Below are positions 62,395 through 64,000 of a DNA stretch of 64,000 nucleotides, piece after piece (positions within the stretch are counted from its first letter, which is position 1; every line of letters begins with the position of its first letter). This DNA is from Candidatus Cryptobacteroides excrementipullorum (GTDB lineage: Bacteria > Bacteroidota > Bacteroidia > Bacteroidales > UBA932). Position numbers and translations under genes: made by a program. The DNA is taken from positions 1-64,000 of the forward strand of contig JADILZ010000040.1 of NCBI GenBank assembly GCA_017695065.1, written 5' to 3'. Below the pieces are notes generated by a model. That model searched no databases, was not told the DNA's origin, and saw only the letters and a program-made list of their open reading frames with translations.

Positions 62395-63111
62395 ATGGCG
62401 GTGATTGCGGTTGCTGTAGCGTCTGTTCTGGTGGCGGTCCTGGTGCTTTTCCTGGCATACGGGGCTGCCGACATTTCATCCGGGGTCTATCTCAAGGCGC
62501 TGTGCAGGGTGAAGACAGAGGAGAGGAGAGTATGGCTCACTTTCGATGACGGCCCTTCCGCCGGGGAGACGGAGAAGGTGCTCGATGTATTGAAGGCACA
62601 CGGTGCGAAGGCCACGTTCTTCTGCACAGGCAGGAACCTGGAGGAGAATCCGGGGATAGCCGCCCGCATTGCCCGTGAAGGACACGGGATCGGGAACCAC
62701 TCGTGGTCCCATGCTCCATCATTCCCGCTTTACGGGTTACGGCGCATGAAGGAAGACGTTCTCAGGTGCTCTGCAGCCCTGGAGAAGGCCACCGGATACG
62801 GAGCGGCAGTATTCAGGCCTCCTTTCGGTGTGACGAATCCAACGGTAGCCAGGATGACCAGAGATCTTGAGTATAATGTAATTGGCTGGAGTATAAGGAC
62901 TTATGATACTGTCCGCAATCCGGACAAGGTCCTTGGTGCCGTTAAGTCCGGTCTCCGTCCGGGAGCTGTCATCCTGCTTCACGACAGGCTTCCGCAGTGC
63001 GCCGGCACGCTGGAATCGGTACTTGCGCTTCTGGAAAGAGAGGGATACAGCTTCGACAGGAGCATTGTGGTCCCGGACCATGTGGAAAGAAAATATGTAA
63101 CAGGAATATGA
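62395..63111 (+). CDS. Polysaccharide deacetylase (CE4/NodB-like)
   Basis: The 238-residue protein has an N-terminal transmembrane anchor (VIAVAVASVLVAVLVLFLA) and a NodB domain with WLTFDDGPS (metal Asp), GNHSWSH (metal His pair) and FRPPFGVTNPTV. It may act on a sugar or lipid linked to the pigment; in flexirubin-type clusters such genes are recurrent but their substrate is unclear. GGGGAGGT precedes the ATG. It overlaps the next gene by 4 nt. Confidence 0.83.
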   Translation: MAVIAVAVASVLVAVLVLFLAYGAADISSGVYLKALCRVKTEERRVWLTFDDGPSAGETEKVLDVLKAHGAKATFFCTGRNLEENPGIAARIAREGHGIGNHSWSHAPSFPLYGLRRMKEDVLRCSAALEKATGYGAAVFRPPFGVTNPTVARMTRDLEYNVIGWSIRTYDTVRNPDKVLGAVKSGLRPGAVILLHDRLPQCAGTLESVLALLEREGYSFDRSIVVPDHVERKYVTGI

Positions 63112-63755
63112 ACGGTAAAAAAATAATATCTTTGCTGGCGGCTGTTTTCCTGCCGGCCATGCTGGCGCCATGCGCCTTTTCACAGGAGCTTGTGGAGTTG
63201 GACGATGTCCGGGGTTTTGAAAAGAGGCTTGAGGAGACAGCGGCTTCGATACGGACTATAGACAGCCGTTTCATGCAGCGCAAATACATGGATGTTCTTC
63301 AGAAGGACATGGTGTCGGAGGGGACTTTCAGGTATATGGCGCCGGACAAGGTGAGGATGGAATACGAGACCCCGGTACAGTATGTCATGGTGATGAACGG
63401 TGATTCCATGAAGACGGTCTCCGGGGGAAAAGAGAATGTGATGAGGGACACCGGAAGTCCCATGTTCTCCCAGCTGCGCAGTCTGATGACAGCATGCATG
63501 ACCGGGGCCCTCGGGGCACTGAATGATAATTTCAAGGTCAGGTTTTTTTCCGGGGACGGCGAATATGTACTGAGACTTGAGCCTCTGGACGAGTTCATGA
63601 AAGACTATATCAGCATGATAGAGATGCATATAGACATGAAGGAGATGAAGCTCGTCAGGCTCAGGATGAACGAAGGCGGGACAGACTATACCGAGTACCT
63701 GTTCAGCGACATAAAGTACAACACTCTTGAGGATGAGGGCATTTTTGAAATATAG
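63108..63755 (+). CDS. LolA-like outer-membrane lipoprotein carrier
   Basis: The 215-residue periplasmic protein has a signal peptide (about 1-24, ending AFSQ) and a LolA-like beta sheet with SIRTIDSRFMQRKYM, GTFRYMAPDKVRMEYETPV and YSDIKYN-like LFSDIKYNTL. LolA-like genes in aryl-polyene clusters are thought to help move the lipid-linked pigment to the outer membrane. It overlaps the deacetylase stop (ATGA) and the next gene. Confidence 0.82.
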   Translation: MNGKKIISLLAAVFLPAMLAPCAFSQELVELDDVRGFEKRLEETAASIRTIDSRFMQRKYMDVLQKDMVSEGTFRYMAPDKVRMEYETPVQYVMVMNGDSMKTVSGGKENVMRDTGSPMFSQLRSLMTACMTGALGALNDNFKVRFFSGDGEYVLRLEPLDEFMKDYISMIEMHIDMKEMKLVRLRMNEGGTDYTEYLFSDIKYNTLEDEGIFEI

Positions 63756-64000
63756 GCTTCCTGTGGCGCTTGCCCTTGTACTTGCGGCTTCCTGCTCTCC
63801 CAAGGTCATGCCGGAGCCGGCCGGGCTGCCGTCATCGTGGATAAGCGGCGTGGAAGGCACCTGCGGTGCCTACGGCATGAGAATCACATTCAGGTCACTG
63901 TCAGAGTCATGCATGCTTGCCGTGCGCAGGACAGGCGACGGAGTCAGGGCCCAGGCCGTGACCTGGTTCGGGATGAGCCTTTTCGATGTGCATGTGGGGA
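63733..64000 (+). CDS. Lipoprotein, cut by the window end
   Basis: The first 89 codons are present. The product begins MRAFLKYRLPVALALVLAAS and has lipobox LAASC, so it is a lipoprotein. It overlaps the LolA-like gene by 23 bp and continues the cluster off the right edge. No family could be assigned from the part seen; cluster position suggests an export or outer-membrane role. Confidence 0.75.
   Translation, partial: MRAFLKYRLPVALALVLAASCSPKVMPEPAGLPSSWISGVEGTCGAYGMRITFRSLSESCMLAVRRTGDGVRAQAVTWFGMSLFDVHVG

Overview
The window looks like a chromosome segment from a Bacteroidales bacterium. The upstream regions repeatedly carry the Bacteroidota sigma-ABfr -7 motif TAnnTTTG. Family markers agree: LytTR regulator, BlaI/BlaR1 with TonB-like domains, 6-bladed beta-propeller lipoprotein, FISUMP-like lipoprotein, TlpA-type thioredoxin, DUF349 and DUF3667 proteins, an HU-HIG fragment, and GH29 and GH84 glycosidases with signal peptides. 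Genus cannot be fixed from the sequence alone. No phage, IS element, CRISPR array, tRNA or rRNA was seen.

1-15 kb: the left edge holds an interspersed repeat and a truncated HU-like gene, then a LytTR regulator, a small MotA/ExbB-like membrane protein and a secreted alpha-L-fucosidase. A long minus-strand block follows: trkA, GT2 glycosyltransferase, EamA transporter, metal-tail FKBP isomerase, the TldD/PmbA pair with an overlapping zeta-like kinase, a TIGR02757 protein and lutABC (lactate oxidation).

15-31 kb: a BlaI-type operator precedes a decayed BlaR1/M56-TonB paralogue, a beta-propeller lipoprotein and an intact BlaI-BlaR1-TonB pair. Next come the arginine genes argB-argE-(mgsA)-argH with methylglyoxal synthase inside the run, then threonine aldolase, small genes, an MBL lipoprotein, an orphan Vsr endonuclease, an MFS exporter, a FISUMP-like lipoprotein and a TlpA-like thioredoxin.

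31-51 kb: RNase P RNA (rnpB) on the minus strand; an OYE-type flavin reductase next to a steroid 5-alpha-reductase homologue; pyrG with a glutaminyl cyclotransferase; a TonB receptor whose leader carries the 3' half of a TPP riboswitch and a perfect 48-bp palindrome; trmD; DUF349; a hairpin-rich repeat island; yidC; yggS; DUF3667; and surE-GH84-lpxB, followed by gapA.

51.7-64 kb: a plus-strand run of tightly coupled genes forms a flexirubin/aryl-polyene-type biosynthetic cluster cut by the window end. It has a tyrosine-ammonia-lyase-like enzyme (aryl starter), a ketoreductase, two ACPs, three ketosynthases, a chain-length-factor-like protein, a hotdog dehydratase, a thioesterase, an acyltransferase, a methyltransferase, a polysaccharide-deacetylase-like protein, a LolA-like carrier and a lipoprotein. 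One ketosynthase is interrupted by an in-frame amber codon, with 107 further open codons after it.
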